From a bacterium (GTDB lineage Bacteria > Patescibacteriota > Minisyncoccia > Portnoybacterales > JAGGTM01), in NCBI GenBank assembly GCA_021163745.1, contig JAGGTM010000058.1, positions 1 through 37,410 of the forward strand: a DNA stretch of 37,410 nt, given 5' to 3'. The notes under the pieces were generated by a model. It saw only the letters and a program-made list of their open reading frames with translations. It was not told where the DNA came from and did no database searches. The translations under genes were made by a program, and so were the position numbers. Positions within the stretch are counted from its first letter, which is position 1. Every line of letters starts with the position of its first letter. Of this stretch, positions 24,381 through 31,168 are shown one piece after another.

Positions 24381-25079
24381 ATGAGATTTCATATCCTTAC
24401 AATTTTTCCCAATATATTTGAATGTTATTTTAAAGAAAGCATTCTTAAAAGAGCGAAAGAAAAAGGACTGATTGATATAAAAATTTATAATTTAAGAGAT
24501 TTTACCAAGGATAAACATAAAAGTGTAGATGATAAACCATATGGGGGAGGACCGGGAATGGTATTAATGGTTGAACCAATATTTAAGGCAATTAAAAAAA
24601 TAGAGTCAGAGGTTATTTCTAAAAAAAGCAAAAAAAGTATTATATTAATGTCTGCTAAGGGGAAGAGCTTTAATCAGAAAATAGCAGAAAAATTTTCTAA
24701 ATTTGATGATTTGATTTTGATTTGCGGGAGATATGAGGGGGTAGATGAGAGAGTAGCAAAGTATATCGCAGATGAAGAGATTTCTATAGGTGATTATATT
24801 TTAACCGGGGGAGAAATTCCAGCTATTGTAGTGGTAGATGCGGTATCAAGATTTGTCCCAAATGTTTTGGGAAATATTTATTCTTTAGAGCAAAAAAGAT
24901 TTCCTGACAAAATCACAAGTTATCCGGTATATACCAGACCATCTGTTTTCAAACCAAAGGAGATATGGGAAAATTGTCCATTAAGGTTTTGCAGAAAGAG
25001 AATATGGAAAGTTCCCGAAGTTCTTTTGTCTGGTGATCATAAAAAGATAGAAAAGTGGAGAGAAAAGCATTCAAGATAA
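24381..25079 (+). CDS. trmD: tRNA (guanine(37)-N1)-methyltransferase
   Basis: Methylates G37 next to the anticodon using SAM, preventing +1 frameshifting. 232 residues from MRFHILTIFPNIF; the open frame extends 11 codons upstream into the terminator, but that start is unlikely. SPOUT-fold motifs: DDKPYGGGPGMVLMVEPIF (50-68), ICGRYEGVDERV (114-125) and EISIGDYILTGGEIPA (133-148), forming the trefoil-knot SAM site, then SGDHKKIEKWR near the C-terminus. Slightly shorter than the E. coli enzyme but complete in motifs. It is the last gene before the structured RNA at 25150. Confidence 0.96.
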   Translation: MRFHILTIFPNIFECYFKESILKRAKEKGLIDIKIYNLRDFTKDKHKSVDDKPYGGGPGMVLMVEPIFKAIKKIESEVISKKSKKSIILMSAKGKSFNQKIAEKFSKFDDLILICGRYEGVDERVAKYIADEEISIGDYILTGGEIPAIVVVDAVSRFVPNVLGNIYSLEQKRFPDKITSYPVYTRPSVFKPKEIWENCPLRFCRKRIWKVPEVLLSGDHKKIEKWREKHSR

Positions 25080-25115
25080 ACTAAATTATTAAAATATATT
25101 TTAATTCTGTCAAGA

Positions 25116-25143
25116 TTGACAAAAGGACGGATTGGTATATTAT
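25116..25143 (+). promoter_or_regulatory. Promoter of the structured RNA
   Basis: TTGACA (25116-25121), 16 bases, TATTAT (25138-25143). It predicts transcription from about 25150, exactly where the closing helix of the RNA begins. An overlapping TATAAT (25141-25146) has 19-base spacing. Confidence 0.65.
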
Positions 25144-25149
25144 AATAAT

Positions 25150-25301
25150 AGCTTTGCTGCTCAAGATGCTCTTTTGAGGTTTTGGGTCAAGTCGTATTTT
25201 AAGGGAGTCCTAAATTTGCTATACCCGTGGGTATAGCGTGCGGACACCCACCTGGCAACAAGCCGAACTTTGAAGAGCCCCTCTTGACAGCAAAGCTTTT
25301 T
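25150..25301 (+). ncRNA. Structured noncoding RNA, 6S-like architecture
   Basis: About 152 bases forming one long interrupted rod. The ends AGCTTTGCTG (25150-25159) and CAGCAAAGCT (25288-25297) pair perfectly. TCAAGA/TCTTGA and GCTCTT/AAGAGC extend the helix with small bulges. Then comes a large two-sided internal bubble of roughly 25 bases per side, and an apical arm with GGG-a-GTCC/GGAC-a-CCC and GCTATACC-cgtg-GGTATAGC. The 3' end is a T-run. Closing helix, central bubble and apical helix are the layout of 6S RNA, the RNA polymerase decoy. SRP, RNase P and tmRNA signature sequences are absent. No ORF fits. Identity as 6S is inference from shape; existence of a discrete RNA is well supported. 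Confidence 0.7.
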
Positions 25302-25306
25302 AATAT

Positions 25307-25346
25307 TTACCCTACACCACGACTTAATAGCCGTAGTGTAGGGTAA
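25307..25346. repeat. Palindromic intergenic element, copy E
   Basis: TTACCCTACAC (25307-25317) pairs perfectly with GTGTAGGGTAA (25336-25346). The loop contains CACGACTTAATAGCCGTA. This is the simplest and best-preserved family copy, starting six bases after the structured RNA ends. Confidence 0.75.
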
Positions 25347-25373
25347 GACATGGGGGAAAGTATAGAAGAATTT

Positions 25374-25410
25374 AAAAAACTGCCAGAGCATTATATTCTG
25401 GCAGTTTTTT
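25374..25410. terminator. Bidirectional intrinsic terminator
   Basis: AAAAAACTGCCAGA (25374-25387) pairs perfectly with TCTGGCAGTTTTTT (25397-25410). It would stop rightward transcription from the RNA region and leftward transcription from the small membrane gene at 25417-25671. Confidence 0.85.
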
Positions 25411-25416
25411 AGTCAT

Positions 25417-25671
25417 TTATTCTGGTATACAAGATAACGTTAAAAATGTAGATATTATAAAAATCAGGAATGCAATAAATAAATCGACTAATAACCCCCT
25501 CCATTTCCATTTAATTACACAGACACAAAACCACAAGAGAAAAATAACAGTTCCGCTTATTATTTCTATTTTTATTCCAGCGATGCCTCCGATATCATAC
25601 CATATTCTTGTAAGCCAGCCTGCGATAATCATCAAAAACAAACTTCCGTAAAAAAAAGAAAAATTCCTCAT
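25417..25671 (-). CDS. Small membrane protein, unknown function
   Basis: 84 residues with three likely membrane segments (about 7-20, 37-55 and 63-80) separated by short loops; no family recognised. It has the strongest Shine-Dalgarno in the window: AAAGGAGGTGG on the minus strand (25676-25686) a few bases before the ATG. This supports it as a real gene and contrasts with the nearly leaderless genes around it. A TATACT-type -10 (25707-25712, minus strand) is plausible. It ends at a bidirectional terminator and stands alone. Confidence 0.7.
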   Translation of the reverse strand: MRNFSFFYGSLFLMIIAGWLTRIWYDIGGIAGIKIEIISGTVIFLLWFCVCVIKWKWRGLLVDLFIAFLIFIISTFLTLSCIPE

Positions 25672-25755
25672 ATTCCACCTCCTTTAAAAGAACTTTTTAT
25701 CTATAAAGTATAATATTGAATCTATTAATAAAATCAACCCTTTATTTTTTTATAT

Positions 25756-25761
25756 TAGAAT
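25756..25761 (+). promoter_or_regulatory. -10 box of nnrD
   Basis: TAGAAT at 25756-25761, 14 bases before the ATG; no clear -35. The predicted leader is about 8 bases. Confidence 0.45.
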
Positions 25762-25775
25762 AGTAAAATTAAAAT

Positions 25776-26612
25776 ATGGATTTAAAAAGCATTTATCCAA
25801 AAAGAGATTTATGGACCCATAAAGGGAAAAATGGTTATGTTTTAATTGTTGCTGGGTCTAAAAGATATTCTGGCTCTCCGATATTTAATGCTATTTCTTG
25901 TTTAAGAGCGGGCGCAGATTTGGCGGTTTGTGTAGGCCCTAAAAGAGCAATGGATATTGCTGCTTCTTTTTTACCTGATATGATTTGTCACCCTTTAGAG
26001 GGAGATAATTTAAGAGTTAAGCATGTCCATTTTATTTTAAGATTGGCGAAAAATTTTGATTCTGTGGTTTTGGGTTGCGGATTAGGAAAATCATTAGAAA
26101 CTTTTAAAGCAGTATATGAAATTATTGAGAAAATAGATTTGCCTATGGTTCTCGATGCTGATGGAATAAAGGCAATATCTTTTAAAAAAGAGATAGTCAA
26201 AGGAAAAAAAATAGTTCTAACTCCGAATTCATATGAGTTTGAGATTTTAACCAAAGAAAAAATAAAGCCGGAGATAGAAGATAGAAAAAAGAAAGTCAAA
26301 AAATGGGCAAAAAAATTAGGATGTGCGATTTTATTAAAAGGACATATTGATGTTATTTCTGATGGAAGAAAAATTGACATAAATGAAACCGGTTCTCCTT
26401 TTATGACTAAAGGTGGTTTTGGGGATAGTTTAGCAGGAATTTTAGGAGCAATTTTAGCAAGAGGAATTGATGGCTTTAAAGCAGCTAAAGCAGCAGCATT
26501 TATCAATGGCAAAGCAGGTCAGTTAGCAGGAGAAGAATGCACAGAAGGAGTATTAGCATCAGATATTTTTAATTTTATACCTTTAGTTATTAAAAAATAT
26601 AGTAAGTTGTAG
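25776..26612 (+). CDS. nnrD: ADP-dependent NAD(P)H-hydrate dehydratase
   Basis: Repairs hydrated, inactive NADH and NADPH. A ribokinase-like fold of 278 residues: KGKNGYVLIVAGSKRYSGSP near the N-terminus, SCLRAGADLAVC, VVLGCGLGKS, LDADGIKAI, ILTPNSYEFEIL-like VLTPNSYEFEILT, LLKGHIDVI and the catalytic stretch GSPFMTKGGFGDSLAG, where bacteria usually have GGTGDVLAG (Thr to Phe and Val to Ser here; the Asp is kept). The NnrE epimerase domain, often fused at the N-terminus, is absent, so this is the stand-alone dehydratase. The gene appears monocistronic, with a repeat spacer after it. Confidence 0.9.
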   Translation: MDLKSIYPKRDLWTHKGKNGYVLIVAGSKRYSGSPIFNAISCLRAGADLAVCVGPKRAMDIAASFLPDMICHPLEGDNLRVKHVHFILRLAKNFDSVVLGCGLGKSLETFKAVYEIIEKIDLPMVLDADGIKAISFKKEIVKGKKIVLTPNSYEFEILTKEKIKPEIEDRKKKVKKWAKKLGCAILLKGHIDVISDGRKIDINETGSPFMTKGGFGDSLAGILGAILARGIDGFKAAKAAAFINGKAGQLAGEECTEGVLASDIFNFIPLVIKKYSKL

Positions 26613-26675
26613 GTGGAACAATGATTCGAAAGCTCGAAGCATAATAAATTAAGCGTAAAGCTCGAAGCTCAAAGC

Positions 26676-26708
26676 GCCCCGTAGAAAGCCTACGGCTTTC
26701 TACGGGGC
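26676..26708. repeat. GC-rich hairpin within the spacer
   Basis: GCCCCGTAGAAAGCC (26676-26690) pairs perfectly over 15 bp with 26694-26708, loop TAC. Confidence 0.7.
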
Positions 26709-26720
26709 AGGCAAAGTTAC

Positions 26721-26815
26721 AGCGTAAAGCTTAAAGCTAATTTAAAAATTATTCCAAATTATTTCAAAGTGTTCCAAATTGTTCCAAATCAATATCAAAA
26801 TCCAAAATGTAAAAT
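26721..26815 (+). repeat. 95-base dispersed repeat, copy 2
   Basis: Gap-free match to 18947-19041 with 7 mismatches counted by eye; same orientation and also located just after the last gene of a transcription unit. Confidence 0.8.
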
Positions 26816-26917
26816 ACCCTCCCCCACCTACACCTTCCTCTCCCACAGGGATGGGGAGGATTAAGGTAAGAATTTCTCAAATCCTTCCTCTCCCAGAGGG
26901 AGGGGGATATAGGTGAA

Positions 26918-26980
26918 ACCCCCCCTCAAATCCTCCCCTCCGACATAAGTCGGAGGAGAGGATATAGGAGGGGGAGGGGT
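26918..26980 (+). promoter_or_regulatory. Long purine/pyrimidine hairpin overlapping the sufC ribosome binding site
   Basis: An interrupted stem closes with ACCCC/GGGGT and includes ATCCTC/GAGGAT and CCTCCGAC-ataa-GTCGGAGG. Its 3' arm ends GGGAGGGG (26972-26979), seven bases before the sufC ATG, and would serve as Shine-Dalgarno. If both arms are transcribed, the site would be masked. Confidence 0.5.
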
Positions 26981-26986
26981 ATTTTT

Positions 26987-27685
26987 ATGGATTTATTAGT
27001 CAAAAATTTGAAGGTTAAAGCTGATAATAAGAAAGTTTTAAAGGGAGTTAATTTAGAGATAAAATCTGGGCAAGTGCAGGCTCTTTTAGGTCCGAATGCT
27101 AGCGGAAAGTCAACTTTAGCGCATTCTATTTTGGGAAATCCGCGGTATAAAGTAATTTGTGGAAAAATTTTATTTGGTAAGTATGATATTACTAATTTTA
27201 CCCCTGAAAAAAGAGTTAAACTTGGCTTAAGTCTGGCTTGGCAAAATCCACCAACAATTAAAGGCATTAAACTCTCTCAACTTCTAAAAAAGATTTCTTA
27301 TAAAGAGATTGAAATTTCTGAAGGGAAGGAATTGTTGGAAAGGGAAGTAAATTTGGGTCTTTCTGGTGGAGAAAAGAAAATATCAGAACTTATACAAATT
27401 CTTTCTTTACATCCGAAATTGGTGATTTTTGATGAGATTGATTCTGGTTTAGATATTAAAAAATTGGAGAAAGTTTCAAAAATTATAAAAAAAGAATTAG
27501 CGGAAAAAGGAGTATCCATTCTTTTAATTACCCATCTGGGTCAAATTTTAAATTTTTTGAAACCTGATTTAACTAATATAATGGTAGATGGGAAAATTGT
27601 ATGTAAGCAAAAAGATTTTAAAAAAGTTTTAAGGACAATAAAAAAATATGGTTATGAAAAATGTAAACAGCGCGCAGTTAAATAG
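26987..27685 (+). CDS. sufC: SufC-type Fe-S cluster assembly ATPase
   Basis: ABC-type ATPase without membrane domains, partner of the SufB/SufD scaffold. 232 residues: Walker A GPNASGKS (35-42), a Q-loop in AWQNPPTIKG, signature LSGGEKK (125-131), Walker B LVIFDEID (145-152), D-loop SGLD and H-loop H183. The Q-loop and helical insert are SufC-like; it is slightly shorter than the usual 245-250 residues. The next gene, sufB, overlaps it by 38 bases. No cysteine desulfurase (SufS) or SufU/SufE gene is next to it, as in the two-gene SUF-like minimal systems described for archaea and some bacteria. Confidence 0.93.
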   Translation: MDLLVKNLKVKADNKKVLKGVNLEIKSGQVQALLGPNASGKSTLAHSILGNPRYKVICGKILFGKYDITNFTPEKRVKLGLSLAWQNPPTIKGIKLSQLLKKISYKEIEISEGKELLEREVNLGLSGGEKKISELIQILSLHPKLVIFDEIDSGLDIKKLEKVSKIIKKELAEKGVSILLITHLGQILNFLKPDLTNIMVDGKIVCKQKDFKKVLRTIKKYGYEKCKQRAVK

Positions 27686-28586
27686 AGCTTTTTCTCAAAA
27701 AGTAATTTATTTTCAAAAGGATCATTATGTGGAAATAAAAAAAGAAAATGGCATAATTATTATGCCTATTTTAGAGGCCTTTAAGAAATATAAATTTATA
27801 AAAGAGTTTTTTAGAAGAAAACCAGAAGAAGGATATTTTATTTGGGTAAAAAAACAAATAGATTTTCCTTTAGAGACCTGTATTAGTATTTGTTCTACTA
27901 AAGTTTCTCAGATTTTAACTAATTTATTTATAATTGAAAAAGGATTAAAAATTAAAGCAAATACAGCATGTATGACAGAAAAGGATAATTTAACAGGAAC
28001 ACATATTGCTTACGGGAAAATAGTTCTTAAAGAAAATAGTAGTTTAGAGTATTCCCATATTCATAAATGGGGAAACAATGATGAAGTTTCCTCTGATTAC
28101 GAGTTTATTTTAGAAGAGAGTTCTCGTTTATCTTATTCTTATTCTAATTTATTTTCTCCAAAGATTCTTAATTTAAAGACAAAGGTTATAAGCAGGAACA
28201 GATCTTCTTCCGATTTAAAAATAAATATTAAAGGAATTAACTCAAAAATAAATTTAGATGATTCTGTGTTTTTAAAAGGAAAAGATGCTCAGGGAATAGT
28301 GAGATTAAGGGTAGTCGGTAGAGAAAATACACATATAAAGGGAGCAAGCAGATTAATAGCAGAAGCGGCCGGCAAAGGGCATTTAGATTGCCAAGGACTT
28401 TTGACAGATAAGAAGTCAGAGATTTCTTTAATTCCGGAATTAACTTGCAGAGATAAAAATGCACAAATTACTCACGAGGCATCCGTTGGAAGAATTTCTG
28501 AGCAGGAACTTACTTATTTAAGAACAAGGGGATTGAACGAAAAAGAGGCAATTAATTTGATTGTTTTAGGATTTTTAAATTTATAA
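27648..28586 (+). CDS. sufB: SufB/SufD-family Fe-S scaffold protein
   Basis: 312 residues, well short of E. coli SufB (495), consisting mainly of the right-handed beta-helix core. Residues matching key SufB positions are present: C248 in GHLDCQGLL (the Cys405 region) and H276/E277 in ITHEASVGRI (the His433/Glu434 region), so it is SufB-like rather than SufD-like. It starts within sufC: ATG 27648 (with AAGGA about 12 bases upstream) or ATG 27654. With only one SufB/D gene, the complex would be B2C2. Two membrane-permease genes follow after 7 bases. Confidence 0.88.
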   Translation: MVMKNVNSAQLNRAFSQKVIYFQKDHYVEIKKENGIIIMPILEAFKKYKFIKEFFRRKPEEGYFIWVKKQIDFPLETCISICSTKVSQILTNLFIIEKGLKIKANTACMTEKDNLTGTHIAYGKIVLKENSSLEYSHIHKWGNNDEVSSDYEFILEESSRLSYSYSNLFSPKILNLKTKVISRNRSSSDLKINIKGINSKINLDDSVFLKGKDAQGIVRLRVVGRENTHIKGASRLIAEAAGKGHLDCQGLLTDKKSEISLIPELTCRDKNAQITHEASVGRISEQELTYLRTRGLNEKEAINLIVLGFLNL

Positions 28587-28593
28587 AGCATTT

Positions 28594-29016
28594 ATGTTTA
28601 AAAGGTTGAAACAATCTATAATTAAATCTGCAACTACTTTTGGCAATATCTTGCCTATTTTAATAGGAGTATTATTATTGGTAAGTTTTGTAATTATAGT
28701 TACGCCATCTAATTTTTTCTTAAACATATTTACCAATAATCCTTTTGTAGATCCATTTTTAGGAGCAATATCAGGAAGTATATTAATCGGAAATCCTATA
28801 CTAAGTTATATTTTAGGAGGGGAGTTTATAGAAAGAGGGATAAGCGAAGTTGCAGTTATTTCTTTTATGATTAGTTGGGTTACTGTAGGAATAGCGCAAT
28901 TGCCTATGGAATCTTTGGTTTTAGGAAAGAAATTTGCCATTATAAGGAATGCAGTAAGTTTCTTGTTGTCAATAATTATTTCTATTCTAATATATTTAAC
29001 TCTTGGTCTTTTTTAA
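28594..29016 (+). CDS. Half-size permease, YraQ/ArsP (DUF318)-like, first half
   Basis: 140 residues with about four membrane segments. DPFLGAISGSILIGNPILSY resembles the Gly/Pro-rich repeat motif of DUF318/ArsP-type permeases, which normally have two such halves in one chain of about 300 residues. The substrate is unknown; family members are linked to organoarsenic or metal export. It starts seven bases after sufB and is followed by a second half-size gene one base after its stop, so the operon is sufC-sufB-permease-permease. Family assignment is moderate. Confidence 0.6.
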   Translation: MFKRLKQSIIKSATTFGNILPILIGVLLLVSFVIIVTPSNFFLNIFTNNPFVDPFLGAISGSILIGNPILSYILGGEFIERGISEVAVISFMISWVTVGIAQLPMESLVLGKKFAIIRNAVSFLLSIIISILIYLTLGLF

Positions 29017-29017
29017 T

Positions 29018-29527
29018 ATGATTGTTGATAAATTGAAAAAAATTGCTAATAAGTGGATTTTTCTTTATGGAGTAGTTTTGTTATATATTATTATATTTAT
29101 TTTTAGTTTCTCTATTTTTTCTCGCTCTTTAAGATGTTTTTTAAATTTTATTATTAAACTTTTTCCTGCTTTATTTTTAGTTTTCTTGATAATGGTATTA
29201 ATTAATCTTTTTATTGATAAAAAAACAATTTTGAAATTTCTTGGGAAAGAAGCAGGGGCAAAAGGTTGGATTATTGCAATTTTTGCCGGAATTCTGTCTA
29301 CAGGACCTATTTATATGTGGTATCCCGTTATATCAGATTTGAAAAATAGGGGAATGAAAAATTCTCTAATGGCATGTTTTTTATATTCACGGGCAGTGAA
29401 AATATTTTTAATGCCTATGATGATTTATTATTTTGGAATAAAATTTACTTTTGTTTTTACTATTTATCTAATTTTGTTTTCAATTATAAATGGAGTACTT
29501 GTAGATAGATTATTGCATTTATTTTAA
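29018..29527 (+). CDS. Half-size permease, YraQ/ArsP (DUF318)-like, second half
   Basis: 169 residues from ATG 29018; a TTG at 29003 would overlap the previous gene and is less likely. About five membrane segments. GWIIAIFAGILSTGPIYMWY and NSLMACFLYSRAVKIFLMPM match the second-repeat pattern of DUF318 permeases (a Gly-rich turn, then an amphipathic helix with conserved Arg/Lys). Together with the upstream gene it would rebuild one full-length permease. Its stop overlaps the 3' end of the convergent atpC by four bases. Function is unknown. Confidence 0.65.
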   Translation: MIVDKLKKIANKWIFLYGVVLLYIIIFIFSFSIFSRSLRCFLNFIIKLFPALFLVFLIMVLINLFIDKKTILKFLGKEAGAKGWIIAIFAGILSTGPIYMWYPVISDLKNRGMKNSLMACFLYSRAVKIFLMPMMIYYFGIKFTFVFTIYLILFSIINGVLVDRLLHLF

Positions 29528-29751
29528 AGAAATATTTTTATGTTATTATTTTTAATGTAACATAAACCTTTTGATATATTTATTACTTTCTTTTTTGTAT
29601 TTTTTATTATAATTTTTCCTTTTTTGAGCAAAATAAAACTTTCTGCATGATTCAATAAAACCTGCATTTTTCCCACTACTCCAGGTAAAGTGACAATTTT
29701 TACCCCTTTGTATATTTTTATTTTTTTAAAAGATATTATAAAGCAAGTAAT
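29524..29751 (-). CDS. atpC: ATP synthase epsilon subunit, without a canonical start codon
   Basis: Translation of the minus strand gives YKGVKIVTLPGVVGKMQVLLNHAESF, then a run ending KGKIIIKNTKKKVINISKGLCYIKN, the beta-sandwich domain of F1 epsilon (compare the usual VTLPG...G...VLPNHAP...G...I.GG). It lies directly after atpD, where atpC belongs. The C-terminal helical hairpin is missing. The frame is open from 29793, two bases into the atpD stop region, but has no in-frame ATG, GTG or TTG before the conserved part. The listed start is ATT at 29751-29749, chosen only because it begins the first expected strand. A non-canonical start, a sequence error or early decay are all possible. Confidence 0.7.
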   Translation of the reverse strand: MTCFIISFKKIKIYKGVKIVTLPGVVGKMQVLLNHAESFILLKKGKIIIKNTKKKVINISKGLCYIKNNNIKIFL

Positions 29752-29788
29752 AGATGTAATAATAAGACAATAGATTAATGTTGTCTTT

Positions 29789-31165
29789 TTATTTTACCTC
29801 ATTTATTTTACCTATCATATAGAATTTTTGCAATTCTGTGTTGTCAAATTCTCCGGACAAAATCCTCTCACATCCTGCTAATGTGTCTTCTAATGGCACA
29901 TATACTCCTTCTCTATTATTGAATTCTTTAGTAGTGAATAATGGTTGAGTTAAAAATCTCTGTAATCTTTCTGCTCTTTTTGCAATTTTTCTGTCTTCGC
30001 GAGATAGTTCATCTATTCCTAAAATAGCAATAATATGAGATAGTTCTTGATATTTCTGAAATACTGCTTTTGTTTCTTTTGCTATTTTATAATGTCTTTT
30101 TCCTACAATATCTTCATCTAATGCTGAAGAAAAAGAACGAAGAGGATCCACAGCAGGGTATATTCCTTTTTCTGCAATGGCTCTTGATAGGACTAAAAAG
30201 CCATCTAAATGAGAAAATGCAGTTACTACCGCAGGATCAGTTAAGTCATCAGCAGGCACATATACTGCCTGAATTGAGGTTATAGCATTATTTTTTATTT
30301 CTTTTATTCTTTCTTGCAAAACAGCGAAATCATATTCTAATGTTGCTTGATATCCTAATTCTGAGGGTATTTTTCCTAAAATTGCTCCTATTTCCATTCC
30401 TGTCATAGCATATCTGAATATATTATCAATAAAAAGAAAAACATCTTTTTTCATTTTTTTTGTTAAAAACTCACATGCTGAAACTGCAGATAGTCCAATT
30501 CTTGCTCTTATTCCAGGAGATTTATCCATTTCTCCGAAGTAAAGAGATGTGTTTTTAAGCACTTTTAATTTTTTCAATGTAAGATATAAGTCATTTCCTT
30601 CTCTTATTCTTTCTCCTATTCCTGCAAATACAGAATATCCTAATTTTTTTAAGGCAATATTATGCATTAATTCTGTTATAAGTATAGTTTTTCCTACTCC
30701 TGCTCCTCCAAAAAGGCCAATTTTATCTCCTTTCCTTACAGGAGTTAAAAGATCTATTATTTTTATACCTGTTTCTATAATATAAGAAGAAGAAGGTTTT
30801 GTTATATTTGATTTCGTTTCTTTATTCCCATAGATTGGATACTCTATCTCTCCTTTAAAATATGAATTATCAATGGGCTCTCCAAATAAGTTAAACATTC
30901 TTCCTAAAATATTTTTTCCTAATTTTACAGATATTTTTTTAGAAATCATTTTTGTTTTATCTCCTCGATTTATTTTTTCTGTTTCAGATAGAGCAATTGC
31001 TCTTAATATTTTTGGTGATTTTTGTTCTACCACCTCAAAAAAAATCTCTTTCCCTTTAATTTTTAGAAGAGAATGCAATGGAGGAGTTTGTTTTTCGAAA
31101 AAAATTTCTGCCACTCCTCCTTTGAATGAAATTATAGTTCCTAAAGTATTTGTATTTTTTTTCAT
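29789..31165 (-). CDS. atpD: ATP synthase F1 beta subunit
   Basis: The catalytic subunit, 458 residues. Walker A GGAGVGKT (153-160), catalytic GER (184-186), Walker B LFIDNIFR (D247, R251), VYVPADDLTDPA and the torque-region motif DELSRED (385-391) are all present, so it should be active. Some normally invariant stretches are altered: GEMDKSPGIR replaces the usual GQMNEPPGAR, and RYAMTGMEIGAILGKIPSELGY replaces [22 protein letters not shown]. It begins three bases after atpG. The divergence goes with the reduced composition of the whole operon. Confidence 0.96.
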   Translation of the reverse strand: MKKNTNTLGTIISFKGGVAEIFFEKQTPPLHSLLKIKGKEIFFEVVEQKSPKILRAIALSETEKINRGDKTKMISKKISVKLGKNILGRMFNLFGEPIDNSYFKGEIEYPIYGNKETKSNITKPSSSYIIETGIKIIDLLTPVRKGDKIGLFGGAGVGKTILITELMHNIALKKLGYSVFAGIGERIREGNDLYLTLKKLKVLKNTSLYFGEMDKSPGIRARIGLSAVSACEFLTKKMKKDVFLFIDNIFRYAMTGMEIGAILGKIPSELGYQATLEYDFAVLQERIKEIKNNAITSIQAVYVPADDLTDPAVVTAFSHLDGFLVLSRAIAEKGIYPAVDPLRSFSSALDEDIVGKRHYKIAKETKAVFQKYQELSHIIAILGIDELSREDRKIAKRAERLQRFLTQPLFTTKEFNNREGVYVPLEDTLAGCERILSGEFDNTELQKFYMIGKINEVK

Positions 31166-31168
31166 AAT

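Larger units (their letters stand above)
26613..26986. repeat. Repeat-filled spacer before sufC
   Basis: About 370 bases without a gene. It holds GCGTAAAGC/CTCGAAGC units, a perfect 15-bp hairpin at 26676-26708, the second copy of the 95-base repeat (26721-26815), and three C-rich/G-rich blocks of the CCTCCCCC/GGGGGAGG type, the last forming a long hairpin at 26918-26980. Confidence 0.7.

Noticed and set aside
25150..25301. SRP RNA, RNase P RNA or tmRNA as identity of the structured RNA
   Set aside because: None of their conserved signature sequences (SRP GGAAGCA-type apical loop, RNase P core, tRNA-like tmRNA end) is present, and the size does not fit RNase P or tmRNA.
25350..25412. 20-codon ORF (MGESIEEFKKLPEHYILAVF)
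   Set aside because: Its second half is just the terminator stem at 25374-25410 and it lacks a ribosome binding site; probably chance.
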